Source: Citrobacter braakii (lineage in GTDB: Bacteria; Pseudomonadota; Gammaproteobacteria; Enterobacterales; Enterobacteriaceae). Taken from it: a stretch of DNA of 64,000 nt. Position numbers and translations under genes: made by a program. The DNA is taken from contig NZ_NAEW01000003.1 of assembly GCF_002075345.1 (NCBI RefSeq), positions 478,441-542,440 of the forward strand. The letters run 5' to 3'. The notes beneath the pieces are model-generated. The model saw only the letters and a program-made list of their open reading frames with translations, was not told the DNA's origin and made no database searches. Shown piece by piece: positions 46,664 to 59,754 of the stretch. Numbering within the stretch: the first letter of the stretch is position 1; each line of letters starts with the position of its first letter.

Positions 46664-48385
46664 TTACAGACGTTGCTTAAACTGGTAATAACGCCCCTGC
46701 CTGGCTAACAGATCTGCGTGATTACCTTGCTCAATAATTTGTCCGTTGTCCATTACTATTATTTGATCAAAACGTGACAGCCCACGCAGACGATGTGTAA
46801 CCATTAATACGGTTTTGTTGCGCATGACATCGCTAATTAATTCAAGCATTTGACTTTCCGTTGTGGCATCCAACCCTTCGGTGGGTTCATCCAGCAGCAT
46901 CAGCGGAGCATCGTGCAATAAGGCGCGGGCGATAGCCAGACGACGGAGCTCGCCGCCAGAAAGCTGACGACCGCCTTCGCCCAGCCATGCGTTGAGTCCA
47001 TCATCCTCAAGCAGTTTGTCCAGACCGACGCGGCGCAACATCGCGGCTAATGCGTCATCGCCGGTGTGCGGTGCCGCCAGTAACAGGTTATCGCGAAGCG
47101 TAGCGCTGAACAGATGCACGCGCTGTGGCACGACGCTGATACTCTGGCGCAGCGTGGCTTCACTAAGGGTCGCAATCGGCTGTTCGTTAATCAGGATCTC
47201 GCCACTCTGCGGATCCCATGCGCGGGTTAGCAATTGCAATAACGTTGACTTACCACAGCCGGTGCGACCGAGAATCGCAATGTGTTCACCGGGGTTGGCT
47301 TGCAGGGAAAGTGTATCGAGTGCCTTTTGCGCCTGTCCTGGATAGCTGAATGATACATCGCGTAGCGTAAGGGTTACCTGCTCTGAAACCGAGGAACCCG
47401 CATCCGGGAAGGTCACTTCTGGCTGCTGTTCGGTCAGTTCGGTGATGCGCAGCGCAGAGGCAATAACCTGGCCGAGATGCTGAAATGCGCCGGTGACAGG
47501 CGCTAACGCTTCGAACGCGGCTAGTGCACAGAAGACAAACAGCGCGATCAGTGCGCCTGGCTGGGTGTTACCGCCCACGCCGCCTGAGGCCATCCATAGC
47601 ATCATAATCACTGCCAGCGCGCCGACTAACAGCATGACCGCCTGCGACAACGCTGTTAATTCAGACTGGCGTCTCTGGGCTTCGTGCCATTGCAGCTCGG
47701 TGGCTTCCATTTGAGCGCGGTAGCGTTCACTGGCGCCAAAAATGGTCAATTCAGCCTGGCCCTGTAGCCAGGAGGTTAACTGCTGACGATATTGCCCACG
47801 CAGATGCGTCAGACTTTGTCCGGTGCTTTTGCCTGCCTGATAAAAGAGTGGGGGCAGAATAAATAAGGTCAGCAGCATAATACCGCCGAGGGTGATAGCC
47901 AGCGTGAAATCGAGAACGCTTAGCCCCAGCGTGACCACCATGATGACGACAAAAGCCCCCACCAGCGGGGAGATCACGCGCAAGTACAGATGATCGAGCG
48001 TGTCGACATCAGCCACCACGCGGTTAAGTAATTCACCCTGTCCATAACGGGACAGGCCCGCAGGAGAGAGCGGCAGTAGTTTGCTGAAGGTATAAATACG
48101 CAAATGCTGCAGCACACGGAACGTTGCGTCATGGCTGACCAGTCGTTCGAAATAACGCCCCGCGGTGCGGGTGATCGCTGCGCCGCGTACGCCTGCGGCA
48201 GGGAGCATATAGTTAAAGCTGTAAATTCCGGTAACGCCAACCACTGCAGAAGCCGACAGGAACCACCCTGAAAGCGTCAGCAAACCAATACTTGCCAGCA
48301 GCGTGACGATCGCCAGAACGATCCCCAGCGTTAACATCCATTTGTGACGTTTATACAGCGTCAGATAAGGTAGCAAAGCGCGCAT
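46664..48385 (-). CDS. cydC: Heterodimeric thiol/heme ABC exporter subunit CydC
   Basis: 573 residues, as in E. coli. An N-terminal six-helix membrane domain is fused to an ATPase: Walker A GRTGCGKST near residue 369, signature LSGGELRRL, Walker B LMLLDEPTEGLD. With CydD it is needed for cytochrome bd assembly; reported cargo is glutathione/cysteine or heme. The start codon directly follows the cydD stop codon. Confidence 0.96.
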   Translation of the reverse strand: MRALLPYLTLYKRHKWMLTLGIVLAIVTLLASIGLLTLSGWFLSASAVVGVTGIYSFNYMLPAAGVRGAAITRTAGRYFERLVSHDATFRVLQHLRIYTFSKLLPLSPAGLSRYGQGELLNRVVADVDTLDHLYLRVISPLVGAFVVIMVVTLGLSVLDFTLAITLGGIMLLTLFILPPLFYQAGKSTGQSLTHLRGQYRQQLTSWLQGQAELTIFGASERYRAQMEATELQWHEAQRRQSELTALSQAVMLLVGALAVIMMLWMASGGVGGNTQPGALIALFVFCALAAFEALAPVTGAFQHLGQVIASALRITELTEQQPEVTFPDAGSSVSEQVTLTLRDVSFSYPGQAQKALDTLSLQANPGEHIAILGRTGCGKSTLLQLLTRAWDPQSGEILINEQPIATLSEATLRQSISVVPQRVHLFSATLRDNLLLAAPHTGDDALAAMLRRVGLDKLLEDDGLNAWLGEGGRQLSGGELRRLAIARALLHDAPLMLLDEPTEGLDATTESQMLELISDVMRNKTVLMVTHRLRGLSRFDQIIVMDNGQIIEQGNHADLLARQGRYYQFKQRL

Positions 48386-50152
48386 TTAGATGTCCTCCTG
48401 ACGATGAGCCAGTAATGTCGCAAAAGCCCCGTTGGCTGAGCTAAGTTCGGTCCAGGTACCTTGTTCAACGATCTGTCCATCCTGCATCACCCAGATAGCG
48501 TTCCAGTCGGCAAGATCTTCCAACTGGTGCGTCACCATCAGCGTGGTCTGGCGGCGAGATGCCGCGTTCAACGCCTGCATCACGCGTTGTTCGCTGTGCG
48601 CATCAAGGCTGGCGGCGGGTTCGTCCAGCAGCAGTAACTGACAAGGATTGAGTAAGGCACGAGCAACGGCAACGCGCTGCGCTTGCCCGACGGAAAGTCG
48701 GGCCGCCTGATCGCCTACTGGCGTATCCACGCCCTGCGGCAGCAGCGGTAAAAACTCGCTGACCCATGCGCTGTCGAGTGCGGCTTGTAGCTGTTCTTCG
48801 CTGGCATCGGGGCGAGCCAGCAGAACGTTTTCGCGTAACGTGGCGGCAGGAAGCTGCGGATTTTGCCCGACCCATGACAGTTGTTTACGCCAGGAATCAG
48901 GTGACAGGTCGCGAAGTTCAAAGCCGTTAATCCGCAGCGATCCCCGATAAGAGAGGAAACCGGACAGGACATTAAGCAGCGAACTTTTACCGGAACCGCT
49001 GCGTCCAACCAGCACTGCGCGTTGACCGGCTGCCAGGGTAAAGTTGAGCGGGCCGGCCAGCACTTTACCTTCCGGCGAAGTGATAATCAGATCGTGTGCC
49101 TCAATTGAAACGGCGTCTTTCGTCGCCAGCTCAATGTCGCCACGCTCTGGATGAGCCAGCGGGGTTTCCATGAAGGTTTTCAGACTATCAGCTGCACCAA
49201 CGGCTTGCGCTTTGGCGTGATAAAACGTGCCCAGATCGCGCAGCGGCTGGAAAAACTCCGGTGCCAGAATGAGCGCGAGGAAGCCTGCCGCCAGCGTGAC
49301 GCCCGTCCCGTAGTGGCCGAAATCGAGCTCTCCGAGGTAGGAAAAACCGAAGTAAACCGCCACCAGCGCAATAGACAGAGAGGTAAAGAACTCAAGAACA
49401 CCGGATGACAGGAACGCCAGGCGCAGGACTTCCATGGTGCGCTGGCGGAAATCTTGCGACGCAGCGCGTATGCTTTCCGTTTCGGCTTCACCGCGACCAA
49501 ATATTCTTAGCGTTTCCATGCCCCGCAGACGATCGAGGAAATGACCGCTGAGGCGGGCAAGAGCCTGAAAATTGCGGCGGTTAGCATCGGCAGCGCCCAT
49601 TCCGACCATTGCCATAAATAACGGGATCAGCGGGGCTGTTCCGAGCAGAATAAGGGCGGCTACCCAGTTTGACGGGAATACCGCCGCCACAATCAATAAT
49701 GGGACGCATACGGCCAGCGCCATTTGCGGCAGATAACGTGCATAGTAATCATGCATATCGTCAATCTGCTCCAGGATCAGCGTGGCCCAGCTCCCGGCCG
49801 GTTTGCCCTGTATCCAGGCCGGACCTGCCTGTTGCAGACGGTCAAGCACCTGGCGGCGAATTTCAAAGCGAATATGTTGCCCTGCGTGAAACCCGACCCG
49901 TTCGCGTAACCAGACGACCCATGCCCGCAGGATGAAAATCAATACCAGCACGATGAACGGAAGCAGCAGCGCCTCTCGGGGAATATTGGCCATGATCATA
50001 TGGTCCAGAATGCGGGCCATGAGCCAGGCCTGAGCGACGATTAACAGACCACTCACGAACCCCAACAGGCGTGAAATGTTCAGCCATCGTTGGGAAATTA
50101 CACTTTGCTGTTTTAACCAGCGGGTCAGCTCTTTTTGACGGGTTTTATTCAT
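48386..50152 (-). CDS. cydD: Heterodimeric thiol/heme ABC exporter subunit CydD
   Basis: 588 residues, as in E. coli. Six membrane helices, Walker A GRSGSGKSS near residue 377, a degenerate signature LSVGQAQRV (Val for Gly, normal for CydD), and Walker B LLLDEPAASLD. The ATG at 50152 gives MNKTRQKEL as in E. coli; the frame is open to 50212 but not conserved. First gene of cydDC. Confidence 0.96.
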   Translation of the reverse strand: MNKTRQKELTRWLKQQSVISQRWLNISRLLGFVSGLLIVAQAWLMARILDHMIMANIPREALLLPFIVLVLIFILRAWVVWLRERVGFHAGQHIRFEIRRQVLDRLQQAGPAWIQGKPAGSWATLILEQIDDMHDYYARYLPQMALAVCVPLLIVAAVFPSNWVAALILLGTAPLIPLFMAMVGMGAADANRRNFQALARLSGHFLDRLRGMETLRIFGRGEAETESIRAASQDFRQRTMEVLRLAFLSSGVLEFFTSLSIALVAVYFGFSYLGELDFGHYGTGVTLAAGFLALILAPEFFQPLRDLGTFYHAKAQAVGAADSLKTFMETPLAHPERGDIELATKDAVSIEAHDLIITSPEGKVLAGPLNFTLAAGQRAVLVGRSGSGKSSLLNVLSGFLSYRGSLRINGFELRDLSPDSWRKQLSWVGQNPQLPAATLRENVLLARPDASEEQLQAALDSAWVSEFLPLLPQGVDTPVGDQAARLSVGQAQRVAVARALLNPCQLLLLDEPAASLDAHSEQRVMQALNAASRRQTTLMVTHQLEDLADWNAIWVMQDGQIVEQGTWTELSSANGAFATLLAHRQEDI

Positions 50153-50216
50153 TGCACGCTTAGCAGGTGAGTTATTGGAATTTTTGGGCAGGGCAATGTT
50201 ACAACGAGGCAAAAAT

Positions 50217-50239
50217 AAAGGCGACTTATAGTCGCCTTT
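50217..50239. terminator. Terminator after trxB
   Basis: AAAGGCGACT and AGTCGCCTTT form a perfect 10-bp stem with a 3-base loop. On the minus strand the tail is ATTTTT, ending trxB before cydD. Confidence 0.88.
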
Positions 50240-50266
50240 TTTACTTTTGTTACTGATTTGTAAAAC

Positions 50267-51394
<1,128 letters not shown>

Positions 51395-51477
51395 TCAGTT
51401 ATAAGGTGATAAAATGACGATTTTCCATCGCTGCGAATGAATAACTGGCATGTTGTACTAAAAATTGATGTTTTGCT

Positions 51478-51508
51478 TTGACAATCACCTGCTGTTTTGC
51501 GAAAACAG
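51478..51508 (+). promoter_or_regulatory. Candidate lrp promoter with overlapping palindrome
   Basis: -35 TTGACA is perfect; no good -10 is seen (GAAAAC at 51501), suggesting activator help or control by a protein bound to CTGTTTTGCGAAAACAG. Confidence 0.5.
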
Positions 51509-51672
51509 TCAAGGAAGAAAAAAAATGTGTCATGTATGTGCTGCATAATCATGCATGTAGTTACCATGTTTACCGTGTTAGCGAAATCTACGCATGGTGT
51601 GGACAGATGCCATTCGTGATGTCGATAGCCGCCGACAGGCAACGGTCTTCTCACCATAAGCCCAGGCATTAC

Positions 51673-51701
51673 AAACCGAAAATCCCTCTGGGTTGCGGTT
51701 T
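51673..51701 (+). promoter_or_regulatory. Hairpin in the lrp leader
   Basis: AAACCG/CGGTTT outer arms and AATCCC/GGGTT inner arms, followed by ATTTT, 82 bases before the lrp start codon. Resembles a weak terminator or attenuator inside the leader. Confidence 0.45.
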
Positions 51702-51782
51702 ATTTTGATGGGTAGCGACTCTGAACAGTGATGTTGGTAGAGTCAGGCAGGAGTAGGGAAGGAATACAGAGAGACAATAATA

Positions 51783-52277
51783 ATGGTAGATAGTAAGAAG
51801 CGCCCTGGCAAAGATCTCGACCGTATCGATCGTAACATTCTTAATGAGCTGCAAAAGGATGGGCGTATTTCTAACGTCGAGCTTTCTAAACGTGTGGGAC
51901 TTTCACCAACGCCCTGCCTTGAGCGTGTGCGTCGGTTGGAAAGACAGGGTTTTATTCAGGGCTATACAGCGCTGTTAAACCCGCATTATCTGGATGCATC
52001 ACTTCTGGTTTTTGTTGAGATTACTCTGAATCGTGGCGCCCCGGATGTGTTTGAGCAATTTAACTCTGCAGTACAAAAACTTGAAGAAATTCAAGAGTGT
52101 CATTTGGTTTCCGGTGATTTCGACTATTTGTTGAAAACACGCGTACCGGATATGTCGGCGTACCGTAAGCTGTTGGGGGAAACCCTGCTGCGTCTGCCTG
52201 GCGTGAATGACACACGTACTTATGTCGTAATGGAAGAAGTCAAACAGAGCAATCGTCTGGTAATTAAGACGCGCTAA
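51783..52277 (+). CDS. lrp: Leucine-responsive regulatory protein Lrp
   Basis: 164 residues, essentially identical to E. coli Lrp. N-terminal helix-turn-helix (NVELSKRVGLSPTPCLERVR, about residues 31-50) and C-terminal RAM domain for leucine binding and oligomer assembly. Global regulator of amino-acid metabolism and fimbriae. GGAAGG ribosome site lies unusually far (about 20 bases) from the ATG. Divergent from trxB, followed by a LexA box and terminator before ftsK. Confidence 0.98.
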   Translation: MVDSKKRPGKDLDRIDRNILNELQKDGRISNVELSKRVGLSPTPCLERVRRLERQGFIQGYTALLNPHYLDASLLVFVEITLNRGAPDVFEQFNSAVQKLEEIQECHLVSGDFDYLLKTRVPDMSAYRKLLGETLLRLPGVNDTRTYVVMEEVKQSNRLVIKTR

Positions 52278-52315
52278 CACGGAACAGGTGCAAAATCGAC
52301 GCAGTTTGATTACAC

Positions 52316-52335
52316 TCCTGTTAATCCATACAGCA
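52316..52335. promoter_or_regulatory. LexA (SOS) box upstream of ftsK
   Basis: CTGT-TAATCCAT-ACAG has the exact LexA spacing (CTGT-N8-ACAG). E. coli ftsK (dinH) has an SOS-controlled promoter in the same lrp-ftsK gap. Confidence 0.85.
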
Positions 52336-52372
52336 ACAGTGCCGGGGCAACCCGGTGCTGTTGTCCGTTTTA
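52334..52372 (+). terminator. Terminator after lrp
   Basis: CAACAGTGCCGGG (52334-52346) and CCCGGTGCTGTTG (52351-52363) pair over 13 bp with two G-T pairs, 4-base loop, then TCCGTTTTA. It starts inside the LexA box and lies downstream of the predicted ftsK SOS promoter, so that promoter would have to read through it. Confidence 0.75.
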
Positions 52373-52411
52373 GCATCGGGCAGGAAAAGCCTGAAACCTG
52401 GAGAGCCGTTT

Positions 52412-55400
52412 TTGAGCCAGGAATACACTGAAGACAAAGACGTCACATTGACGAAGTTAAGCAGCGGGCGCCGACTCCTGGAAGCGCTACTGATCCTTAT
52501 TGCCCTTTTTGCCGTCTGGTTGATGGCTGCCTTACTCAGCTTTAACCCTTCGGATCCCAGTTGGTCGCAAACCGCGTGGCACGAACCTATCCATAATCTG
52601 GGGGGAATACCCGGAGCATGGCTGGCAGACACACTGTTCTTTATTTTTGGCGTCATGGCCTACACCATTCCCGTCATCATTGTCGGCGGCTGCTGGTTTG
52701 CATGGCGACACCAGGCCAGCGACGAATACGTCGATTATTTTGCCGTTTCGCTGCGTATTATTGGCGTTTTGGCGCTGATCCTTACCTCCTGCGGGCTTGC
52801 CGCAATCAATGCCGATGACATCTGGTATTTCGCCTCTGGCGGCGTGATCGGCAGCCTGCTCAGCACCACGTTGCAACCATTACTGCACAGTAGCGGCGGT
52901 ACGCTGACGCTATTGTGCATTTGGGCTGCGGGATTAACGCTATTTACCGGCTGGTCATGGGTGAGCATTGCGGAAAAACTGGGCGGCTGGTTACTCAATA
53001 TCCTGACGTTTGCCAGCAACCGTACCCGTCGCGACGATACCTGGGTCGATGACGAAGAATATGAAGATGAAGATGAGTCTTTCGACACCGCTGATGGCAA
53101 ACCTCATGAATCGCGTCGGGCGCGTATTCTGCGCGGTGCGTTAGCACGCCGTAAGCGTCTGGCGGAGAAATTTACCAACCCGCTTGGCCGTCATACTGAT
53201 GCCGCGCTATTTTCCGGCAAACGCATGGATGATGAAGACGAAATTGAATACAGCGCTCGTGGCGTTGTTGCCGATCCTAACGATGTGCTGTTCTCCGGTA
53301 ATCGTGCGACGCTGCCTGAATATGACGAACTTGACCCACTGCTGAATGGTCATTCGGTGACAGAGCCAGTTGCCGCCGCAGCTGCAGCGACAACGGCAGC
53401 TCAGGCCTGGAGCGCACCGGTTGATCCGCTGCTGCAAACATCACCAGTGACCAATACCGTTATGGAACAACCGGCCCCAGCCGTAGCCTGGCAAGCCGTG
53501 CCTGGTCCGCAAACCGGTGATGCGGTGATTGCGCCAGCGCCTGAGGGTTATCCTCAGCCAGCCCACTACGCGCAGCCACCGGTGCAGCAGCAGTATGAAC
53601 CATGGCAGCAGCCGGTTGTGGAGGAGAGTCCGCAGCCGCAGGGATTTACCGCGGAGCACAACTGGCAGCCGGAACCTGCATATCAGCCGGATCCCGTGCA
53701 GCAGCCTGTTTATCAGCCGGAATCAACCTTTCAACAAAACGCCGCGTTCCAGCAGCCTGCGGTTGAACAACCGCCTGTAGTGGAACCTGAGCCGGTAGTT
53801 GAAGAGGTTAAACCGACTCGTCCGCCACTCTACTATTTTGAAGAAGTTGAAGAGAAACGTGCACGTGAGCGCGAGCAACTGGCCGCCTGGTATCAGCCGA
53901 TTCCAGAGCCTGCTCAGGAGCCTGAACGTGTTAAGCCGTCTATGCCGACGGCAGCATCCATACCGCCCGTTGAGTCAGTTGCTGCCGTTGCGCCGCTGGC
54001 CGCCGGGATGAAAAACGCCGCTTTAGGGGCGAGTGCGGCTGCCGCAGCACCTGTCTTTAGTCTTGCGGGTAGCGGTGCACCGCGTCCACAGGTGAAAGAG
54101 GGGATTGGTCCGCAGTTACCGCGTCCGAATCGTGTGCGCGTACCTACTCGTCGGGAGCTGGCGTCGTATGGCATAAAACTGCCGTCACAACGTATGGCTG
54201 AAGAGAAGGCGCGCGAAGAGCATCTTGATACAGATGCGTACAGTGACGAAGAAATTGACGCAATGCAGCAAGATGAGCTGGCGCGTCAGTTCGCCCAATC
54301 GCAGCAGCACCGCTATGGCGACGAGTATCAGGATGATGCCAGTCAGACTGATGATGATTCAGCCGCAGAAGCGGAACTGGCTCGCCAGTTTGCCTCTTCC
54401 CAGCAGCAGCGCTATTCCGGTGAACAGCCTGCCGGGGCGAATCCGTTCTCGCTTGATGACTTTGAATTCTCGCCAATGAAAACGCTGGTGGATGATGGTC
54501 CACATGAGCCGCTATTTACTCCAGGCGTAATGCCGGAGCCTGCACCGCAGTACCAGCAGCCTGTCGCACCGCAGCAGCATTACCAGCAGCCAGCGCAGCC
54601 AGTCGCACCACAGCAGCATTATCAGCAGCCGGCGCAGCCTGTTACAGCGCCGCCGCAGGATAGCCTGATCCATCCGCTCCTGATGCGTAATGGCGACAGT
54701 CGTCCGGCGCATCGTCCAAGTACGCCGCTGCCATCGTTGGATCTGCTCACGCCGCCGCCGAGTGAGGTTGAGCCGATAGATACTTTCGCTCTGGAGCAAA
54801 TGGCTCGTCTGGTGGAGGCTCGTCTGGCGGACTTCCGCATTAAAGCCGATGTGGTGAACTACTCACCTGGTCCGGTTATTACCCGCTTTGAGCTTAATCT
54901 TGCGCCTGGAGTTAAAGCGGCGCGTATTTCCAACCTGTCGCGAGATCTGGCGCGTTCATTGTCGACCGCAGCGGTACGCGTGGTCGAGGTAATTCCGGGC
55001 AAACCGTATGTCGGGCTGGAGTTACCCAACAAAAAACGTCAAACCGTTTATCTGCGCGAAGTGTTGGATAACGCCAAATTCCGTGATAACTCATCTCCGC
55101 TGACCGTGGTACTGGGTAAAGATATTGCGGGCGAACCCGTGGTTGCCGATCTGGCGAAAATGCCGCACCTGCTGGTGGCAGGGACAACCGGTTCCGGTAA
55201 GTCGGTTGGGGTGAACGCCATGATCCTCAGCATGTTGTACAAGGCGCAGCCGGAAGACGTTCGCTTTATCATGATTGACCCGAAAATGCTGGAACTGTCG
55301 GTTTATGAAGGCATTCCGCATTTGCTGACTGAAGTTGTGACCGACATGAAAGATGCCGCCAACGCCCTGCGCTGGAGCGTCAATGAAATGGAACGTCGCT

Positions 55401-56200
55401 ACAAGCTGATGTCGGCGCTTGGCGTGCGTAACCTTGCTGGTTATAACGAAAAAATTGCTGAAGCCGCCCGTATGGGGCGTCCGATTCCGGACCCGTACTG
55501 GAAGCCGGGCGACAGTATGGATGTTCAGCATCCGGTGCTGGAAAAACTGCCGTATATCGTTGTGCTGGTGGATGAATTCGCCGACCTGATGATGACCGTG
55601 GGTAAAAAGGTGGAAGAACTGATTGCTCGTCTGGCGCAAAAAGCGCGTGCGGCGGGGATCCACCTGGTGCTGGCGACCCAGCGACCGTCGGTTGACGTTA
55701 TCACTGGTCTGATTAAAGCGAACATCCCAACGCGTATCGCCTTTACTGTGTCCAGTAAAATTGACTCGCGTACCATCCTTGACCAGGGCGGCGCGGAATC
55801 GCTGTTGGGTATGGGTGACATGCTGTATTCCGCACCAAACTCAACGATCCCAGTGCGTGTACACGGCGCCTTTGTACGTGATGAAGAAGTTCACGCTGTG
55901 GTTCAGGACTGGAAAGCGCGCGGTCGTCCACAATACGTTGACGGCATTACGTCTGACAGCGAAAGCGAAGGCGGCGGTGGCGGCTTTGATGGTGGCGAAG
56001 AGTTGGATCCGCTGTTCGATCAGGCGGTAAACTTTGTTACCCAGAAACGCAAAGCCTCAATCTCCGGCGTCCAGCGTCAGTTCCGTATCGGTTACAACCG
56101 AGCGGCGCGCATCATCGAACAGATGGAAGCGCAGGGAATTGTCAGCGAGCAAGGGCATAATGGTAATCGTGAAGTGCTGGCTCCACCGCCCTTCGAATGA
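52412..56200 (+). CDS. ftsK: DNA translocase FtsK
   Basis: 1262 residues (E. coli 1329). Four-helix N-terminal membrane domain (residues ~20-190) needed for division. A long Pro/Gln/Glu-rich linker (~190-790) follows. The C-terminal motor has Walker A GTTGSGKS and Walker [13 protein letters not shown], and a winged-helix gamma domain ([19 protein letters not shown]) reads KOPS and contacts XerD. It clears chromosome ends at the septum and activates dif recombination. The start is TTG at 52412 behind GGAG, giving [10 protein letters not shown]. The linker has fewer QP-rich repeats than E. coli. Confidence 0.96.
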   Translation: MSQEYTEDKDVTLTKLSSGRRLLEALLILIALFAVWLMAALLSFNPSDPSWSQTAWHEPIHNLGGIPGAWLADTLFFIFGVMAYTIPVIIVGGCWFAWRHQASDEYVDYFAVSLRIIGVLALILTSCGLAAINADDIWYFASGGVIGSLLSTTLQPLLHSSGGTLTLLCIWAAGLTLFTGWSWVSIAEKLGGWLLNILTFASNRTRRDDTWVDDEEYEDEDESFDTADGKPHESRRARILRGALARRKRLAEKFTNPLGRHTDAALFSGKRMDDEDEIEYSARGVVADPNDVLFSGNRATLPEYDELDPLLNGHSVTEPVAAAAAATTAAQAWSAPVDPLLQTSPVTNTVMEQPAPAVAWQAVPGPQTGDAVIAPAPEGYPQPAHYAQPPVQQQYEPWQQPVVEESPQPQGFTAEHNWQPEPAYQPDPVQQPVYQPESTFQQNAAFQQPAVEQPPVVEPEPVVEEVKPTRPPLYYFEEVEEKRAREREQLAAWYQPIPEPAQEPERVKPSMPTAASIPPVESVAAVAPLAAGMKNAALGASAAAAAPVFSLAGSGAPRPQVKEGIGPQLPRPNRVRVPTRRELASYGIKLPSQRMAEEKAREEHLDTDAYSDEEIDAMQQDELARQFAQSQQHRYGDEYQDDASQTDDDSAAEAELARQFASSQQQRYSGEQPAGANPFSLDDFEFSPMKTLVDDGPHEPLFTPGVMPEPAPQYQQPVAPQQHYQQPAQPVAPQQHYQQPAQPVTAPPQDSLIHPLLMRNGDSRPAHRPSTPLPSLDLLTPPPSEVEPIDTFALEQMARLVEARLADFRIKADVVNYSPGPVITRFELNLAPGVKAARISNLSRDLARSLSTAAVRVVEVIPGKPYVGLELPNKKRQTVYLREVLDNAKFRDNSSPLTVVLGKDIAGEPVVADLAKMPHLLVAGTTGSGKSVGVNAMILSMLYKAQPEDVRFIMIDPKMLELSVYEGIPHLLTEVVTDMKDAANALRWSVNEMERRYKLMSALGVRNLAGYNEKIAEAARMGRPIPDPYWKPGDSMDVQHPVLEKLPYIVVLVDEFADLMMTVGKKVEELIARLAQKARAAGIHLVLATQRPSVDVITGLIKANIPTRIAFTVSSKIDSRTILDQGGAESLLGMGDMLYSAPNSTIPVRVHGAFVRDEEVHAVVQDWKARGRPQYVDGITSDSESEGGGGGFDGGEELDPLFDQAVNFVTQKRKASISGVQRQFRIGYNRAARIIEQMEAQGIVSEQGHNGNREVLAPPPFE
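54557..54634 (+). repeat. In-frame tandem repeat in the ftsK linker
   Basis: Two adjacent 39-bp units (54557-54595, 54596-54634) both encode [13 protein letters not shown], with a partial unit on each side. The copy number differs from E. coli, whose linker has several more such units. Confidence 0.85.
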
Positions 56201-56311
56201 TTGCAAAGTTAAGTAATTCAGTATTTTCTACTTTCCTCATGCTGATTTTTGGCCTGAAATGGATAGCAGAGGGATCTCCCCGTTGGGAGTGACGTATTTT
56301 GAGGAATAACA

Positions 56312-56923
56312 ATGAAAAGAATCGCAATCACCTGTGCATTATTGTCGAGCTTTGTGGTGAGCAGCGTCTGGGCAGATGCTGCCAGCGACCTGAAAAGCCG
56401 CCTGGATAAAGTCAGTAGCTTCCATGCCAGCTTTACTCAGAAGGTCACGGACGGTAGCGGTGCGGCGGTGCAGGAAGGTCAGGGTGACTTATGGGTTAAA
56501 CGTCCCAATCTGTTTAACTGGCATATGACGCAGCCTGACGAGAGCATCCTGGTTTCCGATGGTAAAACGCTGTGGTTCTTTAACCCGTTTGTTGAGCAGG
56601 CGACTGCGACATGGCTGAAAGACGCCACGGGCAACACGCCGTTCATGCTGATTGCGCGTAACCAGGCCAGCGACTGGCAGCAGTACAATATTAAGCAAAA
56701 TGGCGATGATTTCGTGCTGACGCCAAAAACCAGCAGCGGTAACCTTAAGCAGTTTACTATCAATGTTGGGCGTGACGGGACGATCCACCAGTTCAGCGCC
56801 GTTGAACAAGACGATCAGCGCAGCAGCTATCAGCTGAAATCTCAGCAGAATGGTGCGATTGAACCCTCTAAATTCACCTTTACCCCGCCGCAAGGTGTAA
56901 CGGTTGACGATCAACGTAAGTAG
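56312..56923 (+). CDS. lolA: Lipoprotein chaperone LolA
   Basis: 203 residues, as in E. coli. Periplasmic carrier that takes lipoproteins from LolCDE to LolB. Signal peptide [21 protein letters not shown], then [13 protein letters not shown]. The beta-barrel fold shows its usual aromatic residues ([11 protein letters not shown]). GAGG site before the ATG. Followed 10 bp later by rarA. Confidence 0.97.
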   Translation: MKRIAITCALLSSFVVSSVWADAASDLKSRLDKVSSFHASFTQKVTDGSGAAVQEGQGDLWVKRPNLFNWHMTQPDESILVSDGKTLWFFNPFVEQATATWLKDATGNTPFMLIARNQASDWQQYNIKQNGDDFVLTPKTSSGNLKQFTINVGRDGTIHQFSAVEQDDQRSSYQLKSQQNGAIEPSKFTFTPPQGVTVDDQRK

Positions 56924-56933
56924 AGGCGTGTGA

Positions 56934-58277
56934 GTGAGCAATCTGTCGCTCGACTTTTCTGATAATACTTTTCAGCCGCTGGCCGCGCGTATGCGGCCAG
57001 AAAATTTAGCGCAGTATATCGGCCAGCAGCACCTGCTGGCTGCTGGCAAACCCTTGCCGCGCGCTATCGAGGCCGGGCATCTGCACTCCATGATTTTATG
57101 GGGACCGCCGGGGACCGGGAAAACGACGCTTGCCGAAGTTATTGCCCGTTACGCCAACGCCGATGTCGAACGAATTTCGGCAGTTACGTCTGGCGTTAAA
57201 GAAATTCGTGAAGCGATTGAGCGTGCGCGTCAGAACCGTAACGCGGGTCGACGCACGATCCTGTTCGTGGACGAAGTTCACCGTTTTAATAAAAGCCAAC
57301 AGGATGCGTTTTTACCGCATATTGAAGACGGTACCATTACGTTTATTGGCGCCACCACTGAAAACCCCTCGTTTGAGCTCAACTCGGCGCTGTTGTCGCG
57401 TGCACGCGTTTATCTACTGAAATCGTTAACTTCCGACGACATTGAACAGGTGCTGGACCAGGCGATGTCAGACAAAGCGCGTGGTTATGGCGGCCAGGAT
57501 ATTGTTCTGCCGCCAGAAACGCGTCGGGCTATTGCCGAACTGGTTAATGGTGACGCGCGGCGGGCGCTGAATACGCTGGAAATGATGGCCGATATGGCCG
57601 AAGTTGATGATTCCGGCAAGCGCGTATTGAAACCAGAATTGCTCACCGAAATTGCCGGTGAACGTAGTGCGCGTTTCGATAATAAAGGCGATCGTTTTTA
57701 CGATCTCATCTCCGCATTACACAAGTCGGTACGTGGAAGCGCCCCAGATGCGGCGCTTTATTGGTATGCGCGAATTATTACCGCTGGTGGCGATCCGCTG
57801 TACGTTGCCCGTCGCTGTCTGGCGATTGCCTCAGAAGATGTCGGCAATGCCGATCCCCGCGCCATGCAGGTTGCGATTTCCGCATGGGACTGTTTTACCC
57901 GCGTGGGACCCGCGGAAGGCGAACGCGCGATTGCTCAGGCGATTGTTTATCTGGCCTGTGCGCCGAAGAGTAATGCGGTTTACACCGCCTTCAAAGCCGC
58001 GCTGTCTGATGCCCGCGAACGTCCGGATTACGACGTGCCGGTTCACCTGCGCAATGCGCCGACTAAGCTGATGAAAGAGATGGGCTACGGTCAGGAGTAT
58101 CGTTATGCCCATGATGAGCCTAATGCCTATGCCGCCGGAGAAGAGTACTTCCCGCAGGAAATGGCACAAACGCGCTATTATCGCCCCACAAACAGAGGTC
58201 TTGAAGGCAAGATTGGCGAAAAGCTCGCCTGGCTCGCCGGACAGGATCAAAATAGCCCTATAAAACGCTACCGTTAG
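56934..58277 (+). CDS. rarA: Replication-associated recombination protein RarA
   Basis: 447 residues, as in E. coli. AAA+ ATPase of the clamp-loader superfamily (MgsA/WRNIP1). Walker [10 protein letters not shown] near residue 57, Walker [10 protein letters not shown], sensor 1 [10 protein letters not shown]-terminal tetramerisation domain. Acts at stalled forks with SSB. GTG start at 56934. Co-transcribed with lolA. Confidence 0.97.
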   Translation: MSNLSLDFSDNTFQPLAARMRPENLAQYIGQQHLLAAGKPLPRAIEAGHLHSMILWGPPGTGKTTLAEVIARYANADVERISAVTSGVKEIREAIERARQNRNAGRRTILFVDEVHRFNKSQQDAFLPHIEDGTITFIGATTENPSFELNSALLSRARVYLLKSLTSDDIEQVLDQAMSDKARGYGGQDIVLPPETRRAIAELVNGDARRALNTLEMMADMAEVDDSGKRVLKPELLTEIAGERSARFDNKGDRFYDLISALHKSVRGSAPDAALYWYARIITAGGDPLYVARRCLAIASEDVGNADPRAMQVAISAWDCFTRVGPAEGERAIAQAIVYLACAPKSNAVYTAFKAALSDARERPDYDVPVHLRNAPTKLMKEMGYGQEYRYAHDEPNAYAAGEEYFPQEMAQTRYYRPTNRGLEGKIGEKLAWLAGQDQNSPIKRYR

Positions 58278-58312
58278 TGTTATCGTTGCGGTAATGTTGT
58301 CTCTGTATCCCT

Positions 58313-58333
58313 GTGACCGCAGGCTGTGGTCAC
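58313..58333 (+). terminator. Hairpin between rarA and serS
   Basis: GTGACCGCAG and CTGTGGTCAC form a 10-bp stem (one G-T pair) with a 1-base gap, leaving a tight loop in the centre, then TTTCTCC. It is weak as an intrinsic terminator and lies 37 bp before serS. Confidence 0.4.
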
Positions 58334-58348
58334 TTTCTCCTATTTTAA

Positions 58349-59662
<1,314 letters not shown>

Positions 59663-59679
59663 GCTACCTTTCTCTGCTA

Positions 59680-59706
59680 AAAAAGCGCCTCAGGGCGCTT
59701 TTTTTA
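59680..59706 (+). terminator. Terminator after serS
   Basis: AAGCGCC/GGCGCTT stem with a short loop, flanked by an A run and TTTTTTT. Confidence 0.92.
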
Positions 59707-59713
59707 TGCCCGT

Positions 59714-59754
59714 TTGACGTCGGACAATAACGACTACTCCTATAGGGGTAATAC
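59714..59754 (+). promoter_or_regulatory. dmsA promoter: FNR-like site and -10
   Basis: TTGACGTCGGACAA (59714-59727) aligns with the E. coli dmsA FNR site. If its centre (59720.5) is at -41.5, transcription starts near 59762 and the -10 is TAATAC (59749-59754), as found. This leaves a leader of about 144 nt. Confidence 0.6.

Noticed and set aside
51492..51508. Possible LexA box upstream of lrp
   Set aside because: CTGT and ACAG are separated by 9 bp here, but LexA needs 8.
53041..54700. Repetitive ftsK linker as possible CRISPR or non-coding repeat
   Set aside because: The repeats are in frame, rich in Gln and Pro codons, and lie inside an intact ftsK gene.
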